64,000 bases of DNA from Herbaspirillum sp. GW103 (GCF_000261365.1 NZ_AJVC01000005.1:227955-291954); one strand, 5' to 3'; shown: positions 48,100 to 58,267, counted from the stretch's first letter. Made by a program: numbers and translations. The notes: generated by a model from the sequence alone, not told the origin.

Positions 48100-49092
48100 T
48101 CAGTCCAGTTTGACCGGGACGACGCTGTCCTCCCCGCGGAACTGTCGGACATACAGCAAGGCGGAAGAATCGTTGACCACGATGAACTTCGTGAAGTTGT
48201 ACAAGGCCGGTTCATAGCCGACGGGGAAATCGTTCATGTCGAAGAAATCACGGTAGCCGGTCCCCATCGCATAGAAATTGTTCTTGAACCCTTCGTTGAA
48301 ATACGCGTCATCAGCCGGGTGGAACTTGATGACCAGTGCACCGCCGACGTTTTTCACCAGGGCCGCCTGCATGCGCACCATCATCAGCAGGCCATACAGG
48401 AACTTGTCCAGCAGGGGCTTGTTCTTCTCGTGCTCGGCAACGAAGTTGATCAGGCACGGCAGCAGACACAGCCAGACGGTCTCATTGGCCGGAATGATCT
48501 CGCGCGTGCTCATCGGCAGCACCGTGACCTCGGAGAGCGTTGGGAAGGCCTTGTCCGAGACGCAGAAGGCACCTGCAAAACCGGGCAGGCGCGGATTGAA
48601 GAACCAGGAATCCATCGCATTGAGACCGGCCAGACGCTGGCGGTCGATCTGGAGCACATCCAGGATGCCTCGACGCTCGAGCTCATCGGTGAGCAGACCG
48701 ACATCGATCTCCGGGCTGGTCCATGGCGTGAGAACGTTGGAGGGATCGTAGGCGGCCGTCCCTTCCTCGATGTAGTGCACCTTGCGCACCACCCCGGCCA
48801 TGCTGAAGAGCTTGCCCACCAGAAAACCACTGTGCGGCACGTAGAGGTTCAGGCCGATCGCGGCATAGCCCTTCAGGACTGCACAGATCTTTTCCAGATA
48901 ATCGCAGGTGCGCGAGATCGACCACACACCATCATTTTCCACGCTGATGAAGGGCCCGTCCCATTGCGTGTTGCGCCCGCAGACCACGAGCAGCTCGTTT
49001 TCCAGATAGCCATTCTCGACAAGATGACGCCCGATCGAATAGGTGATCGGACTGTGCATGTAGAGCAGATCAAAAGTTTTTTCAGTTGCCAT
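48100..49092 (-). CDS. candidate pseudaminyl/sialyl transferase with GT52-like motifs
   Basis: A 330-residue cytoplasmic protein I cannot assign by overall resemblance. It has the motif set of bacterial CMP-nonulosonate transferases: Glu-Glu-Gly (residues 109-111, YIEEGTAAY), His-Pro (258-259, IKFHPADD) and Ser-Ser (309-310, VVNDSSALL), in the order and spacing seen in GT52 and related families. It heads the Pse operon 62 bases before pseB, the right place for the transferase. Start 49092 (MATEKTF) is preferred; ATG 49140 would add 16 residues. The 299-base gap to glmU must hold its promoter. Confidence 0.65.
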   Translation of the reverse strand: MATEKTFDLLYMHSPITYSIGRHLVENGYLENELLVVCGRNTQWDGPFISVENDGVWSISRTCDYLEKICAVLKGYAAIGLNLYVPHSGFLVGKLFSMAGVVRKVHYIEEGTAAYDPSNVLTPWTSPEIDVGLLTDELERRGILDVLQIDRQRLAGLNAMDSWFFNPRLPGFAGAFCVSDKAFPTLSEVTVLPMSTREIIPANETVWLCLLPCLINFVAEHEKNKPLLDKFLYGLLMMVRMQAALVKNVGGALVIKFHPADDAYFNEGFKNNFYAMGTGYRDFFDMNDFPVGYEPALYNFTKFIVVNDSSALLYVRQFRGEDSVVPVKLD

Positions 49093-49391
49093 GGAGTCGC
49101 CTGGGCGCCAAAGGTGGGCGCAACCGTAAGAAGGAAACATTGAAGACGCAATGCCTCACGGGTAGACGCATCAACATTGTTTTTAGTCATTTAATCATGG
49201 TCGTCTGCAACTACATCAGGAGATTAATATGACTTTTGAGGTTTATTCCTGATTTATGAAATTGCCACCAATGCAACATCCAGACCGGGATACCGGGCGC
49301 TCAATCCCCTGGGGAATGGATGGTGCGCATGGTAGACTCCGCGCTCCAGTTTCGGTCCTTTTTTCTTTTGCCTCCTTGGCTTCACACTGCC

Positions 49392-50750
49392 ATGAACATC
49401 GTCATTCTCGCCGCCGGCATGGGCAAACGCATGCAATCCTCCCTGCCCAAGGTCCTGCATCCGCTGGCCGGCAAGCCCCTGCTGGGCCATGTCATCGATA
49501 CCGCGCGCCAGCTTGCGCCCACGCAGCTGTGCGTGATCTACGGCCATGGCGGCGATGCCGTACCGCAGGCTTTCGCCGGCCAGGGCCTGGCCTTTGCCCT
49601 GCAGCAACCGCAGCTGGGTACCGGGCATGCAGTCATGCTGGCCGCGCCGCATCTTGACGATGACGTACCCACCCTGGTGCTGTATGGCGATGTGCCGCTG
49701 ACCACCGCAGCTTCCCTGCGGCGCCTGCTGGAGGCCGCCGGCCACGACAAGCTGGGCGTGCTGACCGTGACCCTGGACGACCCCACCGGCTATGGCCGCA
49801 TCGTGCGCGAGGACGGCCGGATCAAGCGCATCGTCGAGCAGAAGGATGCCAGCGCGGCCGAGCGCGCCATCCGCGAAGTCAATACCGGCATCATCGTTGC
49901 GCCCACGGCGCGGCTGCGCCAGTGGCTCGCCAATCTCTCCAACAACAATGCCCAGGGCGAGTACTACCTGACCGACGTGATCGCGGCCGCCGTGGCCGAT
50001 GGCGTGGAAGTGGTCTCGGCCCAACCCGACGACGTAACCGAGACCCTGGGCGTGAACAGCAAGGTGCAACTGGCCGAGCTGGAGCGCGTCCACCAGCGCA
50101 ACATCGCCCATGGCCTGCTGGAAACCGGCGTGACCCTGGCCGACCCGGCCCGCATCGATGTGCGCGGCGTGCTGGAATGTGCACGTGATGTGAGCATCGA
50201 CGTCAACTGCGTCTTCGAAGGCCAGGTCAGCATCGGCGCAGGCAGCAGCATCGGTGCCCACTGCGTGATCCGCAATGCGCGCATCGGTGCGGGCGTGACC
50301 ATCAAACCCTTCACCCATATCGAAGATGCGGTGGTCGGCGCCGGCGCACAGATCGGCCCCTACGCGCGCCTGCGCCCCGGCACCGAACTGGCGCAGGACG
50401 TGCACATCGGCAACTTCGTCGAGGTCAAGAACAGCATCGTGGGCGTGGGCAGCAAAGCCAATCACCTGGCCTACGTCGGCGATGCAGACGTGGGCAGCGG
50501 CGTCAATGTCGGCGCCGGGGTGATTACCTGCAACTACGACGGCGCCAACAAATTCCGCACCATCATCGAAGACGACGCCTTCATCGGCAGCGACAGCCAG
50601 TTGGTTGCTCCGGTGCGCGTGGGCAGGGGTGCCACCATCGGCGCGGGCACCACGCTGACCAAGGACGCCCCGGCCGGGCAACTGACCTTGTCGCGCGCCA
50701 AACAGCTGTCGCTGGCGGGCTGGCAACGACCGGTCAAGATCAGGAAATAG
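49392..50750 (+). CDS. glmU: bifunctional glucosamine-1-phosphate acetyltransferase / N-acetylglucosamine-1-phosphate uridylyltransferase
   Basis: Makes UDP-GlcNAc for peptidoglycan, lipopolysaccharide and, here, PseB. The 452 residues contain the uridylyltransferase domain ([35 protein letters not shown]) and a left-handed beta-helix acetyltransferase (hexapeptide repeats from ~250, including [11 protein letters not shown] and ACNYDG-like [10 protein letters not shown]). Start 49392 is the classical start; a longer frame is discarded. A terminator follows. Confidence 0.96.
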   Translation: MNIVILAAGMGKRMQSSLPKVLHPLAGKPLLGHVIDTARQLAPTQLCVIYGHGGDAVPQAFAGQGLAFALQQPQLGTGHAVMLAAPHLDDDVPTLVLYGDVPLTTAASLRRLLEAAGHDKLGVLTVTLDDPTGYGRIVREDGRIKRIVEQKDASAAERAIREVNTGIIVAPTARLRQWLANLSNNNAQGEYYLTDVIAAAVADGVEVVSAQPDDVTETLGVNSKVQLAELERVHQRNIAHGLLETGVTLADPARIDVRGVLECARDVSIDVNCVFEGQVSIGAGSSIGAHCVIRNARIGAGVTIKPFTHIEDAVVGAGAQIGPYARLRPGTELAQDVHIGNFVEVKNSIVGVGSKANHLAYVGDADVGSGVNVGAGVITCNYDGANKFRTIIEDDAFIGSDSQLVAPVRVGRGATIGAGTTLTKDAPAGQLTLSRAKQLSLAGWQRPVKIRK

Positions 50751-50863
50751 GCGCGGCGAAGTGAGCCTGCCCTGTGGATAACGCCAACTGAGGGGTGGTT
50801 TTAGGGCGATATGAAGGAAAAATCCCGGAAATACGCTGCTTCCTGACTTGTCCACAAGCCCGT

Positions 50864-50895
50864 ACGGCCGATGCCTGAAGGTATCGGCCGTTTTT
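50864..50895 (+). terminator. rho-independent terminator after glmU
   Basis: The arms acggccgat and atcggccgt enclose the loop gcctgaaggt and are followed by TTTTT. It lies about 115 bases past the glmU stop and ends against the stop codon of the convergent Lrp-type gene. Confidence 0.75.
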
Positions 50896-51383
50896 CATGG
50901 GGCGGCGCCGAGCTCGAGGGGGATGGCGGTCTCGAACTTGCTGCGGTGGATGGAGAAGTAGCTGCGCACGTTGCGCACATTGCGCTGCGAAGCGAAGAGC
51001 CGATGCGCCAGGGCGTGATAGGCGGGCATGTCGCGCACCAGCACCACCAGCACGAAATCCGGCCCCGGCGACACCCGGTAACACTGCTGCACCGCCGCCT
51101 CCCCGGCCACCAGCGCTTCGAAGGCCTGCTGTTCTTCCTCGCCCTGACGGTCCAGCGTGATTTCCACCAGCGCCGTGAGCGTGGCAGAAACCTGGGCCGG
51201 ATCCAGCAAGGCCACCTGGCGCGCGATCACCCCCGCCTCCACCAAGCGCTTGACCCGGCGCAGGCAGGTCGGCGGCGAGGCATGCACCTGCGCGGCCAAC
51301 TCCTGGTTGGTCTGGCTGGCATCGCTCTGCAAGGCTTGCAGAATACGGCGGTCGAGATCGTCCAGATCGAGGGGTGCTTTCAT
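50895..51383 (-). CDS. Lrp/AsnC-family transcriptional regulator
   Basis: A 162-residue regulator. The N-terminal helix-turn-helix (LDDLDRRILQALQSDASQTN, then VHASPPTCLRRVKRLVEAGV) is followed by the RAM ligand-binding domain (about 75-150). A conserved DLDRRIL start fixes ATG 51383. It sits between glmU and glmS, divergent from glmS across an AT-rich 211-base gap, so it may regulate itself and possibly glmS. Its ligand is not evident. Confidence 0.9.
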   Translation of the reverse strand: MKAPLDLDDLDRRILQALQSDASQTNQELAAQVHASPPTCLRRVKRLVEAGVIARQVALLDPAQVSATLTALVEITLDRQGEEEQQAFEALVAGEAAVQQCYRVSPGPDFVLVVLVRDMPAYHALAHRLFASQRNVRNVRSYFSIHRSKFETAIPLELGAAP

Positions 51384-51594
51384 GGGCGCAAAGGAAAACT
51401 TGTGAATTTGCCTGGCATTGCCTGACTACAAGCCAGCACACATGACATATAAATTCAAAAAACTTACATGAATTTAATAATATTTCATCACCAAGCAATG
51501 AAGCAATAATAATTCAAAACTCTGATTTTTTAGAAATCTTATTTCACATCGCCTCGCCTAATATGCAGGCACATCTTTTCCAGCGAGGTATTCC

Positions 51595-53412
51595 ATGTGC
51601 GGCATCGTCGGCGCGGTAGCGCAGCAAAACGTCACTCCCATTCTGCTCGAGGGCCTCAAGCGCCTTGAATATCGGGGTTATGACTCCTGCGGCGTGGCGC
51701 TGCACGTGGATGGCAAGCTGCAGCGTTCGCGCAGCACGTCGCGGGTAGCCGAGTTGCAGCAGCAGGTGGCGCAGAGCGGGCTGTCCGGCTTCACCGGCAT
51801 CGCTCATACCCGCTGGGCCACCCATGGTGCTCCGGCCACGCACAATGCGCACCCGCACTTCTCGCGCGACCGCATTGCGCTGGTGCACAACGGCATCATC
51901 GAGAACCATGACGAGCTGCGTGCCGAACTGCAGGCTGCCGGTTACGTCTTCGAGAGCCAGACCGATACCGAGGTGATCGCCCATCTGGTCGACCACATGT
52001 ATGACGGCGATCTTTTCCAGACCGTGCAGCAGGCCGTGCGTCGCCTGACCGGTGCTTACGCCATTGCGGTTTTCTGCGCGGATGAGCCGCATCGTGTGGT
52101 AGCGGCGCGCCAGGGTTCGCCGCTGATCGTGGGCGTGGGTGAAGGACAGAACTTCGTGGCCTCGGACGCGATGGCGCTGGCCGGCACGACCGACCAGATC
52201 ATCTATCTTGAGGAAGGCGACGTAGTGGACCTGCAGTTGCAGAGGGTGTGGATCGTCGATGCGGCTGGCCGTTCGGCCGAGCGTGAGGTGCGCACCGTAC
52301 AGGCCTACACCAGCGCGGTCGAACTGGGACCGTATCAGCACTACATGCAGAAGGAAATCTTCGAGCAGCCGCGCGCCATCGCCGACACGCTGGAGGGGGT
52401 GGTCGGCATCATGCCCGAGCTGTTTGGCGACAAGGCCTACAAGGTCTTCAAGGAAGTGGATTCGATCCTGATTCTGGCCTGTGGCACCAGCTATTACGCC
52501 GGGCTGACGGCCAAGTACTGGCTGGAATCGATCGCGAAGATCCCGGTCAACGTCGAGATTGCGAGCGAATATCGTTACCGGGACAGCGTACCCAATCCGA
52601 AGTCGCTGGTGGTGACCATCTCGCAGAGCGGCGAGACGGCCGACACGCTGGCGGCCTTGAAGCATGCGCGCGGCCTGGGCATGCAGCATACGCTGACCAT
52701 TTGCAATGTGGCCACCAGTGCCATGGTGCGCGAATGCGAACTGGCCTACATCACCCGTGCCGGTGTGGAAGTGGGCGTGGCCTCGACCAAGGCGTTCACC
52801 ACGCAGCTGGCGGCGCTGTTCCTGCTGACGCTGGCGCTGGCACAGACGCGCGGCCTGCTCAGTGAAGCGCAGGAGGCCGAGCACCTCAAGGCCATGCGCC
52901 ACCTTCCGGCGGCGCTGCAGAGCGTCCTGGCGCTGGAGCCCTCCATCGTCGCCTGGGCCGAAGCCTTTGCGCGTCGCGAGAATGCGCTGTTCCTGGGACG
53001 TGGCCTGCATTACCCGATCGCCCTGGAAGGTGCGCTCAAGCTCAAGGAGATCACTTACATCCACGCTGAAGCTTATGCCGCGGGCGAACTCAAGCATGGT
53101 CCGCTGGCGCTGGTGACGGACCAGATGCCGGTGGTGACCATTGCCCCCAATGATGCGCTGGTGGAGAAGCTCAAGTCCAACATGCAGGAAGTACGGGCGC
53201 GTGGCGGTCAGCTGTATGTGTTTGCCGATGGCGATTCGCGCATCACCTCGGCAGAAGGTCTGCACGTGATCCGCATGCCGGAGCACTATGGCGTGCTCTC
53301 GCCGATTCTGCACGTGGTGCCGTTGCAGTTGCTGTCGTATCACACGGCACTGGCCAGGGGGACGGATGTGGACAAGCCGCGCAATTTGGCTAAGTCGGTG
53401 ACGGTGGAGTGA
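51595..53412 (+). CDS. glmS: glutamine--fructose-6-phosphate aminotransferase (isomerizing)
   Basis: First committed step of amino-sugar synthesis. The 605 residues comprise the glutaminase domain with N-terminal Cys (mature [10 protein letters not shown]) and two SIS isomerase domains ([17 protein letters not shown], then [15 protein letters not shown] segments); the C-terminus [13 protein letters not shown] is invariant. A GCGAGGT site precedes the start. No glmS ribozyme is recognisable upstream. It pairs functionally with glmU across the Lrp gene. Confidence 0.97.
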   Translation: MCGIVGAVAQQNVTPILLEGLKRLEYRGYDSCGVALHVDGKLQRSRSTSRVAELQQQVAQSGLSGFTGIAHTRWATHGAPATHNAHPHFSRDRIALVHNGIIENHDELRAELQAAGYVFESQTDTEVIAHLVDHMYDGDLFQTVQQAVRRLTGAYAIAVFCADEPHRVVAARQGSPLIVGVGEGQNFVASDAMALAGTTDQIIYLEEGDVVDLQLQRVWIVDAAGRSAEREVRTVQAYTSAVELGPYQHYMQKEIFEQPRAIADTLEGVVGIMPELFGDKAYKVFKEVDSILILACGTSYYAGLTAKYWLESIAKIPVNVEIASEYRYRDSVPNPKSLVVTISQSGETADTLAALKHARGLGMQHTLTICNVATSAMVRECELAYITRAGVEVGVASTKAFTTQLAALFLLTLALAQTRGLLSEAQEAEHLKAMRHLPAALQSVLALEPSIVAWAEAFARRENALFLGRGLHYPIALEGALKLKEITYIHAEAYAAGELKHGPLALVTDQMPVVTIAPNDALVEKLKSNMQEVRARGGQLYVFADGDSRITSAEGLHVIRMPEHYGVLSPILHVVPLQLLSYHTALARGTDVDKPRNLAKSVTVE

Positions 53413-53480
53413 GGGTGTTTTGCGATTCCTGACTACAATGAATAAAGTTGGTCGGGATTTAATGCCGCTGCGCCCCAAAA

Positions 53481-53515
53481 TTAAAAGCCACTTAATACAG
53501 GTGGCTTTTCTTTTG
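53481..53515 (+). terminator. rho-independent terminator after glmS
   Basis: The arms aaaagccac (53483-53491) and gtggctttt (53501-53509) enclose ttaatacag and lead into CTTTT. It lies about 70 bases after the glmS stop. The A-rich 5' side would allow termination in the other direction too. Confidence 0.8.
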
Positions 53516-53590
53516 CCCGCCACCACAACGGAGATCTTAGAAAGTTTGCCGTCTCCTAAAGAGTTGAAAGAAGTCCTCCCTGAGTATTGA

Positions 53591-53930
53591 ATGGACTTGT
53601 ACAACGGCGAGATCGTGTCGTATCAGTCAAGCCGTTCACCTCAGTTCCAGACGGTCGACAGCATGCTCAGGAAGGCCATCTCGACCTTGAAGGGGACTGC
53701 GCCCCATGCTGCACTCGGATCAGGGATGGCAATATCAGATGCACACTTACCGCCGCACCTTGGCCGACAACGGCATTACGCAGAGCATGTCGCGTAGAGG
53801 AAACTGCCTGGATAATGCGGCCATGTAACGCTTCGTCGGCACGCTTAAGTCAGAGTGTTTTTACCTGGTTCGCTTCTCCAGCATCGAGCAGTTACAGATC
53901 GAGTCACCGTACATCGCTCACTCATCATGG
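53591..53930 (+). pseudogene. IS3-family transposase (OrfB) remnant with frameshifts
   Basis: Three frames together spell the DDE-region end of an IS3-family OrfB. The first frame gives DLYNGEIVSYQ (53594 onward). After a shift near 53700 another gives [11 protein letters not shown], then [17 protein letters not shown] and a stop (about 53827). After that a third reads FVGTLKSECFYLVRFSSIEQLQ. The HSDQG and DNA(A) Asp motifs remain but the gene is broken at least twice and lacks its 5' and 3' ends. Terminal repeats are not recognisable. It marks the edge between glmS and the mandelate island. Confidence 0.85.
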
Positions 53931-53986
53931 AACGAATTTGCGGATTTGCATTGAAAACTGACTCATTGAGAGTGCCATCGCAGCGA

Positions 53987-54985
53987 TCACCGCGAAGAAT
54001 AGTGCGGTGAAACGTTATCAGCAGAGCTGGGATGAGGACTAAAAGACTGCAAGGAACCCGCGAGATTGCGCAATTCGTCCAGCAAGCGGGTCGCTGGTGT
54101 GGGCAGTATCCCTTGGCGACGTCGAAATGCCATCAAGGTCCGAGGGGCTTTCAGTCCCTCCACCGGCAGCGCATCAATCAGGCCGGCCTTGCGTTCCGTA
54201 TCGAACATGGGGCCGGACATCCAGCCCACGAATCCGCAGCGTGCTACCAGGCTCTTGAGTACCGTGACGGAACGCGATTCCACTGCGATCTCAGGCATCG
54301 GCAATCCAGCCTTCGCAAACGTTTCCTTCAAGTGCAGATAAGGTCCTGTGCCAGCAGGAGTCAAGGCCCATCGCAGCTCAAGGGTTTCGGCCAGGGTGAT
54401 CTTGTCTTTGCCCCGCAGGGGATGATCGTTTCCTGCCACCACGTAGCTCAGGTCTGTCCAGCAGCAGTCCGCGATCGCTGCCACGCCATCGGTTTCCATG
54501 CCCGACGTGCCTAGTGCCAGGTCGATCTCGTGGGTCAGCAAGCCCTCTGCCAGACGATCCCAAACGCCTTCGATGATTTCCACGCGCAGGTTGGGCCATT
54601 TTTCCAGTACACCGGCCACAGCCAGTGGCAGTACCAGACTGGCAATGCTCCCCACCGCGCCGACCTTGATGACGCCCTTGCTCAAACCACGCAGGGCATC
54701 CAGTTCGTCGCGCGCCTGCTTGGCTTCCCGTTGCAAGGAAAGTGCGTGCGGCAGCAGCGCCTGTCCAAGCTGTGTCAGGTGCATGCCGGTGGTGTGACGT
54801 TCAAACAGGATGCCGCCAACGGATTCCTCGAGACGCTTGATGGCGCGACTCAAGGCCGGTTGGGTCAGGCCAAGCACGTGCGCCGCTCGCCCCAGGCTAC
54901 CGGCACCGACGATGGCACAGAACATTTCCAGTTGCTGCAGATTGAAGCTCAATGATTTCTCCCGATGATGGTGCTGGCTGAGCAT
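53987..54985 (-). CDS. LysR-family regulator of the mandelate/benzoylformate cluster
   Basis: A 332-residue regulator. The winged helix starts LQQLEMFCAIVGAGSLGRAA and LTQPALSRAIKRLEESVGG. The effector domain (about 100-310) should bind an aromatic acid such as mandelate or benzoylformate, judged by context only. It is divergent from the decarboxylase gene with a 145-base, AT-rich gap that likely holds both promoters and the LysR site. The first ~12 residues (MLSQHHHREKS) are atypical, so an internal start is possible. Confidence 0.87.
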   Translation of the reverse strand: MLSQHHHREKSLSFNLQQLEMFCAIVGAGSLGRAAHVLGLTQPALSRAIKRLEESVGGILFERHTTGMHLTQLGQALLPHALSLQREAKQARDELDALRGLSKGVIKVGAVGSIASLVLPLAVAGVLEKWPNLRVEIIEGVWDRLAEGLLTHEIDLALGTSGMETDGVAAIADCCWTDLSYVVAGNDHPLRGKDKITLAETLELRWALTPAGTGPYLHLKETFAKAGLPMPEIAVESRSVTVLKSLVARCGFVGWMSGPMFDTERKAGLIDALPVEGLKAPRTLMAFRRRQGILPTPATRLLDELRNLAGSLQSFSPHPSSADNVSPHYSSR

Positions 54986-55130
54986 TTCGGCGCTTGCGTG
55001 AGATGAGTCAGCACATTACCAAAGGTTATGACTTTTATCCAATTTGGCAATTTTCAAAGAGATGATTGCGTCACATACTCCACCCGAATCACTTTCCACC
55101 CAAGTCACAAGATCTTCCATAGGACTTCAC

Positions 55131-56729
55131 ATGCAGGCGCCCCAATCACCTGGAATCACAGTTCGCGACGCCGTCCTCGATCTGATGCGTCGCCTGGACA
55201 TGACCTCCGTCTTTGCCAATCCGGGCTCAACTGAACTGCCCATGTTCCGGGACTTCCCGGCCGATTTCCGATACGTGCTGGGCTTGCAGGAAGCAGTGGT
55301 GGTCGGCATGGCCGATGGGTATGCCCAAGCCAGCGGCAAGGCCGCTCTGGTCAATTTGCATTCGGCGGCGGGCGTCGGCAATGCGATGGGCAACATCTTC
55401 ACCGCCTTCCGCAATCGCACTCCGCTGATCATCACTGCCGGCCAGCAGGCGCGCTCCATCCTGCCATTCGATCCGTTCCTGGCAGCCTCGCACGCCACCG
55501 AACTTCCCAAGCCCTACGTCAAGTGGAGTATCGAGCCCGCGCGCGCCGCCGACGTTCCGCGTGCACTTGCCCGGGCCTACCACATTGCCATGCAGGAACC
55601 GCGTGGTCCGGTGTTCGTTTCCATCCCCGTGGATGACTGGGATCAGCCTGGGGAGTTGCTCGAGGCCACCGAAGTCACCACGCGCAGCCGCCCGGAGCCT
55701 GAGGCCATCGCTGCCCTCGCCACCGCCCTGCACCGCAGTGAGCGTCCGGCCATCGTCGTCGGTTCGGAGCTGGACCGCGCCGGGGCTTGGGATGAGGTGC
55801 TTCGTCTGGCCGAGACCTCCAACGCACGCGTGTTTGTTGCGCCCATGTCCTCGCGTTGCAGCTTCCCTGAAGACCACCACCTGTTCGCTGGATTCCTGCC
55901 GGCCATGCGCGAGAAGATCGTGCAATTGCTCAACGGCCATGACCTGATTTTCGTAGCCGGCGCTCCGGCCTTCACCTATCACGTCGAAGGCAGTGGGCCG
56001 CATCTGCCACCCGGTGCGCAGCTGTACCAATTGATTGATGATCCGGTGACGGCTTCCTGGACGCCGTCCGGGACCGCCATCGTCGGCAATATCCAGCTGG
56101 GATTGCAAGACCTGTTGGCGCAGCTGCTGAAGCATCCGCCCGCCGCTCGTCCGCTGCCACCTGCGCGTGCTGCGCGTCCCCGCGCCGAGCCGGAGATACC
56201 GATGTCAGCGGCCTTTGCCATGCAGACCCTCGCTGAAGTGCGCGCAGCAGAGGATATCGTCGTGGAGGAAGCGCCAGGATCTCGTCCGACCATGCAGGCC
56301 TATCTGCCCTTTACACGCCCGGGAACCTTCTACACCATGGCCAGCGGCGGTCTTGGCTATGGCATGCCGGCGGCGGTGGGGGTTGCCCTGGCCAGGCCGC
56401 AGCAACGCGTCATCGGGCTGATCGGGGATGGTTCTGCCATGTACTCGCCGCAAGCCATCTACAGCGCTGTGCAGCTGCGTCTTCCCCTCACCTTCGTGAT
56501 CATCAACAACAGGCGCTACGCCGCCCTGCAGGACTTCGCGCCGGTTTTCGGCTTCGGTGCCGGCGACGTGGTCCAAGGGACTGATCTTCCCGGCCTCGAC
56601 TTCGTTGCACTGGCGCAGTCGATGGGATGCCAAGGGGTGCGTGTGAGTGAGCCCGGCGAGCTGGCCGCGGCACTGCAGACGGCGATATCGTCGAATGAAC
56701 CCCGTCTGGTGGAAGTCGTGGTGCGCTGA
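55131..56729 (+). CDS. mdlC: benzoylformate decarboxylase
   Basis: Thiamine-diphosphate enzyme converting benzoylformate to benzaldehyde and CO2. The 532 residues align by eye with Pseudomonas putida MdlC along the length. Ser33 (NPGSTELP), Glu54 (GLQEAVVV), His77 (NLHSAAGVGNAMG) and the second active-site His (HHLFAGF) are all kept. The ThDP motif is GDGSAMYSPQAIYSAV ... INN. Start 55131 follows AGGA; a longer frame from 55044 is unneeded. The next gene encodes an aldehyde dehydrogenase for the product. Confidence 0.88.
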   Translation: MQAPQSPGITVRDAVLDLMRRLDMTSVFANPGSTELPMFRDFPADFRYVLGLQEAVVVGMADGYAQASGKAALVNLHSAAGVGNAMGNIFTAFRNRTPLIITAGQQARSILPFDPFLAASHATELPKPYVKWSIEPARAADVPRALARAYHIAMQEPRGPVFVSIPVDDWDQPGELLEATEVTTRSRPEPEAIAALATALHRSERPAIVVGSELDRAGAWDEVLRLAETSNARVFVAPMSSRCSFPEDHHLFAGFLPAMREKIVQLLNGHDLIFVAGAPAFTYHVEGSGPHLPPGAQLYQLIDDPVTASWTPSGTAIVGNIQLGLQDLLAQLLKHPPAARPLPPARAARPRAEPEIPMSAAFAMQTLAEVRAAEDIVVEEAPGSRPTMQAYLPFTRPGTFYTMASGGLGYGMPAAVGVALARPQQRVIGLIGDGSAMYSPQAIYSAVQLRLPLTFVIINNRRYAALQDFAPVFGFGAGDVVQGTDLPGLDFVALAQSMGCQGVRVSEPGELAAALQTAISSNEPRLVEVVVR

Positions 56730-56815
56730 TTGTTTTCGTTAGGATTCTGCTTGGTTGCAAATCGATACTAATACCCTGGCAGCAAGATGGAAGTTAGAAA
56801 CAACAGGAGGAGACT

Positions 56816-58267
56816 ATGAAAGAAGTTGACATGCTGATCAACGGCCAGCGCCGTCCAGCCACTGGCGGTGCTTGTTTCGAGCGGCGCAACCCGCTCGATG
56901 AGAGCGTTGCCTCGCGAGCACCGGCGGCGACCGTCGCGGATGCACAATCGGCCGTTCGCGCTGCTGCTGAGGCTTTCCCGGCCTGGGCAGCGATGGGGCC
57001 CGGAGAACGCCGCGGCCTGCTCGCCCGTGCAGCTGACGCGCTGCAAGCCCGCGCAGATGCGTTTGCGGAGGCCATGGCCTCCGAGACCGGTGCGTCTCAT
57101 CACTGGGCGGCTTTCAACGTGCATCTGGCCGCCGACGGCCTGCGCGAAGCCGCAGCGATGACGACCCAGATCGCGGGGCAGCTCATTCCCTCCGATGTCC
57201 CAGGCAACCTCGCCATGGGTGTTCGCCAGGCGGCCGGCGTCGTATTGGGTATCGCCCCCTGGAATGCCCCCGTCATCCTGGGCGTGCGTGCGGTCGCACT
57301 TCCGCTGGCCTGCGGCAATACCGTGATCTTCAAGGGATCTGAAATCTGCCCGGCCACGCATGGCCTCATCATTGACGCATTCCAGGATGCCGGATTGCCG
57401 CCTGGCGTGGTGAACTTCATCACCAACGCGCCCGAAGATGCCGGAAAAATTGTTGAAGCCATCATTGCCGATCCGGCAGTGCGACGTGTCAATTTTACGG
57501 GCTCCACGCGCGTGGGCCGCATCATCGCCGGCCAATGCGCCAAGTACCTCAAGCCATCCGTGCTGGAGCTGGGGGGCAAGGCACCTTTCATCGTGCTGCA
57601 CGATGCGGACATCGAGGCTGCGGTGCAGGCAGCGGCCTTCGGTGCCTTCGCCAATTCCGGACAGATCTGCATGTCCACCGAGCGCATCATCGTCGACGAA
57701 CGTGTGGCCGATGACTTTGTCGCCCGCCTGGTAGCCAAGGCGCGCAGCCTTCCGCTGGGTGATCCCCGCCAGGGGCCGGTCGTGCTGGGCTCGGTCGTCG
57801 ACCTGGCAACCGTGCAGCGCTGCAACGCGCTGATCGATGATGCCCTTGCCAAGGGTGCACGCCTGGTGTGCGGCGGCAAGGCCGAGAGCACGCTCATGCC
57901 GGCCACGCTGCTGGACCATGTCACAGCGCAGATGGACATCTACCACGAGGAGTCCTTCGGTCCGGTCAAGCCCATCGTGCGGGTCAAGGATGACGATGCC
58001 GCCATTGCATGTGCCAACGACAATGAATATGGCCTCTCGGCCGCACTGTTCAGCCGTGATATCGCCCGTGCACTGAACCTGGTACGCCGTATCGAGTCCG
58101 GGATCTGCCACATCAACGGAGCGACCGTGCATGACGAGGCGCATATGCCCTTCGGCGGCGTGAAGTCCAGTGGCTTCGGTCATTTTGGCGGTAGCGCCGG
58201 GGTGGCCGAATTCACTGATCTGCGTTGGATCACGGTTCAAACCTCGCAGCGCCAGTACCCGTTCTGA
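56816..58267 (+). CDS. aldehyde dehydrogenase, benzaldehyde/vanillin/salicylaldehyde type
   Basis: NAD(P)-dependent oxidation of an aromatic aldehyde, here most likely benzaldehyde from the upstream decarboxylase. The 483 residues carry Asn150 (APWNAP), Lys173 (FKGSE), the general base Glu251 (ELGGKAP) and the nucleophile Cys285 (SGQICMST). The sequence resembles salicylaldehyde/vanillin dehydrogenases. A strong AGGAGGAG ribosome site precedes the start. A structured repeat element separates it from the transporter gene. Confidence 0.87.
   Translation: MKEVDMLINGQRRPATGGACFERRNPLDESVASRAPAATVADAQSAVRAAAEAFPAWAAMGPGERRGLLARAADALQARADAFAEAMASETGASHHWAAFNVHLAADGLREAAAMTTQIAGQLIPSDVPGNLAMGVRQAAGVVLGIAPWNAPVILGVRAVALPLACGNTVIFKGSEICPATHGLIIDAFQDAGLPPGVVNFITNAPEDAGKIVEAIIADPAVRRVNFTGSTRVGRIIAGQCAKYLKPSVLELGGKAPFIVLHDADIEAAVQAAAFGAFANSGQICMSTERIIVDERVADDFVARLVAKARSLPLGDPRQGPVVLGSVVDLATVQRCNALIDDALAKGARLVCGGKAESTLMPATLLDHVTAQMDIYHEESFGPVKPIVRVKDDDAAIACANDNEYGLSAALFSRDIARALNLVRRIESGICHINGATVHDEAHMPFGGVKSSGFGHFGGSAGVAEFTDLRWITVQTSQRQYPF

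Noticed and set aside
49254..50855. 533-codon minus-strand frame across glmU
   Set aside because: Antisense shadow of glmU.
51384..51594. Possible glmS ribozyme upstream of glmS
   Set aside because: The 211-base AT-rich gap lacks the conserved core, and the ribozyme is known from Gram-positive bacteria.
51544..53604. 686-codon open frame antisense to glmS
   Set aside because: It mirrors the glmS reading frame in high-GC DNA, is His/Arg/Gln-rich and resembles no family; glmS on the other strand is certain.
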